Assembly (NCBI GenBank): GCA_003157385.1
Contig: PMJJ01000102.1
Span: 58,393-95,351 of the forward strand
Length of the DNA stretch: 36,959 nt
Direction of reading: 5' to 3'
From: Actinomycetota bacterium
GTDB lineage: Bacteria > Actinomycetota > Geothermincolia > Fen-727 > Anoxymicrobiaceae
Part shown: positions 34,632 through 36,959 of the stretch, one piece after another
How the letters are laid out: each line of letters opens with the position of its first letter
Position numbering within the stretch: the stretch's first letter is position 1
Program-made: the position numbers and the translations under genes
Notes under the pieces: generated by a model
Database searches by the model: none
Told to the model about the DNA's origin: nothing
The model's input: only the letters and a program-made list of their open reading frames with translations

Positions 34632-35189
34632 CTAGGCGCCCAACTTCCCTTCGGCGAACACCGTGCCTTCCCTGAGGTCAAAAATCGTCAGTCTGCCGTC
34701 CTCGAGCACCGCGGCGGTGGGCGCCTCCCCCTCCTGCTTGGGCAGCGCTACGCTGCCGGGATTGATTATCGTAATCCCTTCCACCTGACGGATCCCGGGC
34801 AGGTGCGTGTGTCCCCTCTGGACCAGCTGCATCCCTGCCTTGCTCGCCATGGCGGCCAGCTCCTGCTCCGTGTTCTTGTGTCCGTGGGTGATTAGAATGC
34901 GCGTGCCCTCCACGCTCGCGAAGGCAAAGTCGGAGAGGATGTGGTTGTCCAGCGCCATCTGGTCGACCTCGGAGTCGCAGTTTCCGCGCGCGTGGATCAT
35001 CGGGAAGGCGACTTCGTTGAGCATCGTGGCAAGGCGCCGCGGGTCGTAAGTGTCCGTGATGGGGTTGAAGATGCCGTGATAGAGCACGTCGCCCGAGTGG
35101 CAGATGAGCTCGACGTCGCCTATGACCTCGAGTGCGCGCTCCCAGGCGGTCGGGTCGCCGTGCGTGTCGCTGACGAGGGCTATCCTCAC
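34632..35189 (-). CDS. Metallophosphoesterase, YfcE/MJ0936 family
   Basis: VRIALVSDTHGDPTAWERALEVIGDVELICHSGDVLYHG...MIHARGNCDSEVDQM...ILITHGHKNTEQELAAMASKAGMQLVQRGHTHLPGIRQVEGITIINPGSVALPK; GTG start overlaps thiD stop (GTGA). Confidence 0.92.
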   Translation of the reverse strand: MRIALVSDTHGDPTAWERALEVIGDVELICHSGDVLYHGIFNPITDTYDPRRLATMLNEVAFPMIHARGNCDSEVDQMALDNHILSDFAFASVEGTRILITHGHKNTEQELAAMASKAGMQLVQRGHTHLPGIRQVEGITIINPGSVALPKQEGEAPTAAVLEDGRLTIFDLREGTVFAEGKLGA

Positions 35190-36088
35190 TGAGCCTCGCC
35201 CTCCTGCTCCTCCAGCACCTGAGGCCGCAAGCCCTTCTGCAGCAGGAACGGATCGGCGCAGGCCGCTCCCCTCCCCGGGAAGACCGGCACCTCGATCGCG
35301 GCACGCGTCAGCGCGCGAGCCTCTAACACCGCGTCCTTCAGCGACATCCCCAGTGCCAGGCATGCGGCGATGCCGGCCGACAGCAGGCACCCGCTGCCGT
35401 GGACCTCGAGCCCTTCGACCCAGGGGTTGGTGAATATCTCTATCTCTTGTCCGTCGCAGAAGACGTCGGCCGCCACGTCCTCCCCGGCCTCGACCGACTT
35501 GAGCCCGGTGATGAGCGCCGAGCGCGCGCCGGCCGCCACCAGGCGCAGCGCCGCCGCTTCCGCGTCCTTGGAGTCGAAGACCGCGAAGCCGCTCAGCAGC
35601 TCGACCTCTTTGATGTTGGGGGTGACCATCGCCGCCACCGGCAGCAGGAACCGCTCCAGGGCGCTCACCGCATCCTCGTCCAGCAACCTCTGGGCGCCCG
35701 CGCTCAGCACCACCGGGTCCACCACCACGGGACCGTTGTACTTCTCCGCCAGCAGCAGGCCCAGCTCGCGCACCGAGTCGGCGCTTCCGAGCGCGCCGGT
35801 CTTGATGGCGTTCGGCATCCTGTCGGCGAATATCGCCTCGACCTGGCTCAGCAACGTCTCGGCCGGAAGGTCGAACCGGCCCAGCATGCCCGAGGTGTTC
35901 TGGTAGGTGACCGTGGACACCGCCGCCATGCCGTAGACGCCGAGCGCGTCGAAGGTCCGCACGTCGGCGATGACGCCGGCGCCCCCCGAGGGATCGAGCC
36001 CGGCGATCGACAGCGCGGTCCTCAATCCGGCCTGCGGCAGCCTGGGGGGCTGCCCGGCCTCCTCGGTGTCATCAAAGAAAGTGGTCAT
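35186..36088 (-). CDS. thiD: Hydroxymethylpyrimidine/phosphomethylpyrimidine kinase
   Basis: TALSIAGLDPSGGAGVIADVRTFDALGVYGMAAVSTVTYQNTSGM...AIKTGALGSADSV...VVDPVVLSAGAQRLLDEDAV...TPNIKEVELL...GSGCLLSAGIAACLALG. Confidence 0.95.
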   Translation of the reverse strand: MTTFFDDTEEAGQPPRLPQAGLRTALSIAGLDPSGGAGVIADVRTFDALGVYGMAAVSTVTYQNTSGMLGRFDLPAETLLSQVEAIFADRMPNAIKTGALGSADSVRELGLLLAEKYNGPVVVDPVVLSAGAQRLLDEDAVSALERFLLPVAAMVTPNIKEVELLSGFAVFDSKDAEAAALRLVAAGARSALITGLKSVEAGEDVAADVFCDGQEIEIFTNPWVEGLEVHGSGCLLSAGIAACLALGMSLKDAVLEARALTRAAIEVPVFPGRGAACADPFLLQKGLRPQVLEEQEGEAQ

Positions 36089-36959
36089 ATCCGAGCCCCT
36101 CCATCTCTGTCACCTGTCCATCATCGGAGACGAGCCGCATGCCCGGGGCCGGGCCTGTGACCGTGCCCAGCAGCGAGCAGGGAACTCCCAGCGCCGCCAG
36201 CGCGCCGGCGATCTCCTCGAACCCGTCTGGGGCCGCGGTGAACACCAGCTCGTAGTCCTCGCCGCCGGAAAGGGCCCACGTCATGGGATCCAGGAGGGCC
36301 TCGGCGGCAAGCTCGCGGAGGGCGTGGCTCACCGGTACATTCTCCGCCTGCACCTCGCACCCCGTTTTGCTTGCGCGGCAGATGTTGGCGAGGTCGCGGG
36401 CGAGGCCGTCGCTCACATCAGCCATCGCGTGCACCCTCGCCGAGGCCAGCGCGGCGCCCGCCGACACCCGAGGCCTGGGCCGCAGGTGAGCCTCGACCAG
36501 GCCGGGGTAGGTCGCGCGAAGGCCGTCGCTGCGCGATTTCAGCACGTACAGGCCGCCCGCCGAATCGCCCAGCGTGCCGGTCACCCCGATGACGTCTCCC
36601 TCCCGCGCTCCCGATCTCAGTATCGACCCGGTCGGGTTGGGCGTGCCCGCCACAGTGACCGTCAGCGACAGGCCAGCCTTGGAAGCGCAGACGTCGCCGC
36701 CCACTATCGGGCAGTGGCACTCGTCTGACACCTCGATCGCCCCGCGCACCAGGCTTCGCAGCTCCGGCTCCGTCGGAGGCTCGCCGAAAGCCGCCGATAT
36801 GAGCGAGCATGAAGGCTCTCCGCCCATCGCCGCGACGTCGCTGATGCTGGTCGCGACCGCCTTCCAGCCGACGTCGGCCAGGTCGTAGGCGTCGAGGGTG
36901 AAGTGGACGCCCTCGTGGACGGCGTCGACCGTGAGGATGATGCTGTTGGTGGTGAAGTC
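36072..36959 (-). CDS. thiL: Thiamine-monophosphate kinase, 5' end beyond window
   Basis: Reads from window edge: DFTTNSIILTVDAVHEGVHFTLDAYDLADVGWKAVATSISDVAAMGGEPSCSLISAAFGEPPTE...VGGDVCASKAGLSLTVTVAGTPN...DVSDGLARDLANICRASKTGCEV...LSGGEDYELVFTA. Confidence 0.94.
   Translation of the reverse strand, partial: DFTTNSIILTVDAVHEGVHFTLDAYDLADVGWKAVATSISDVAAMGGEPSCSLISAAFGEPPTEPELRSLVRGAIEVSDECHCPIVGGDVCASKAGLSLTVTVAGTPNPTGSILRSGAREGDVIGVTGTLGDSAGGLYVLKSRSDGLRATYPGLVEAHLRPRPRVSAGAALASARVHAMADVSDGLARDLANICRASKTGCEVQAENVPVSHALRELAAEALLDPMTWALSGGEDYELVFTAAPDGFEEIAGALAALGVPCSLLGTVTGPAPGMRLVSDDGQVTEMEGLGYDHFL

Overview
The window is a high-GC bacterial chromosomal segment, probably an Actinomycetota-like lineage (inferred from gene content and order). 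It is mostly a conserved housekeeping block on the minus strand: WhiG/FliA-type sigma factor (partial), xerC, [comM/dprA remnants], yraN, rnhB, lepB, rplS, trmD, rimM, KH-domain protein, rpsP, ffh, DUF5679 protein, TIM-barrel-like protein, ftsY, smc, ROK kinase, rnc, DRTGG/P-loop protein, ADP-forming acyl-CoA synthetase, rpmF (missing from the ORF track), DUF177, coiled-coil protein, coaD, rsmD, recG, metallophosphoesterase, thiD and thiL (partial). Plus-strand genes are a LUD-domain protein, an (alpha/alpha)6-type glycosidase and rpmB (TTG start). The least ordinary part is 0.77-9.2 kb. It holds (i) an IR-bounded 164-bp leader directly before the sigma-factor start, (ii) two adjacent deletion scars: an M20-peptidase remnant, and a comM 5' end joined out of frame to a dprA 3' end, and (iii) an accessory pair: a GT-C/YfhO-like membrane protein and a 1355-aa secreted protein with about 14 propeller-like repeats, 2 Ig-like repeats and 4 long C-terminal repeats. 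A second candidate is a ~110-nt imperfect palindrome (17391-17500) between ftsY and the TIM-barrel gene, which could be a structured RNA or a MITE-like element. No CRISPR, tRNA, rRNA, transposase or defence system was recognised. All assignments come from reading the sequence and track translations; no searches or folding were run.
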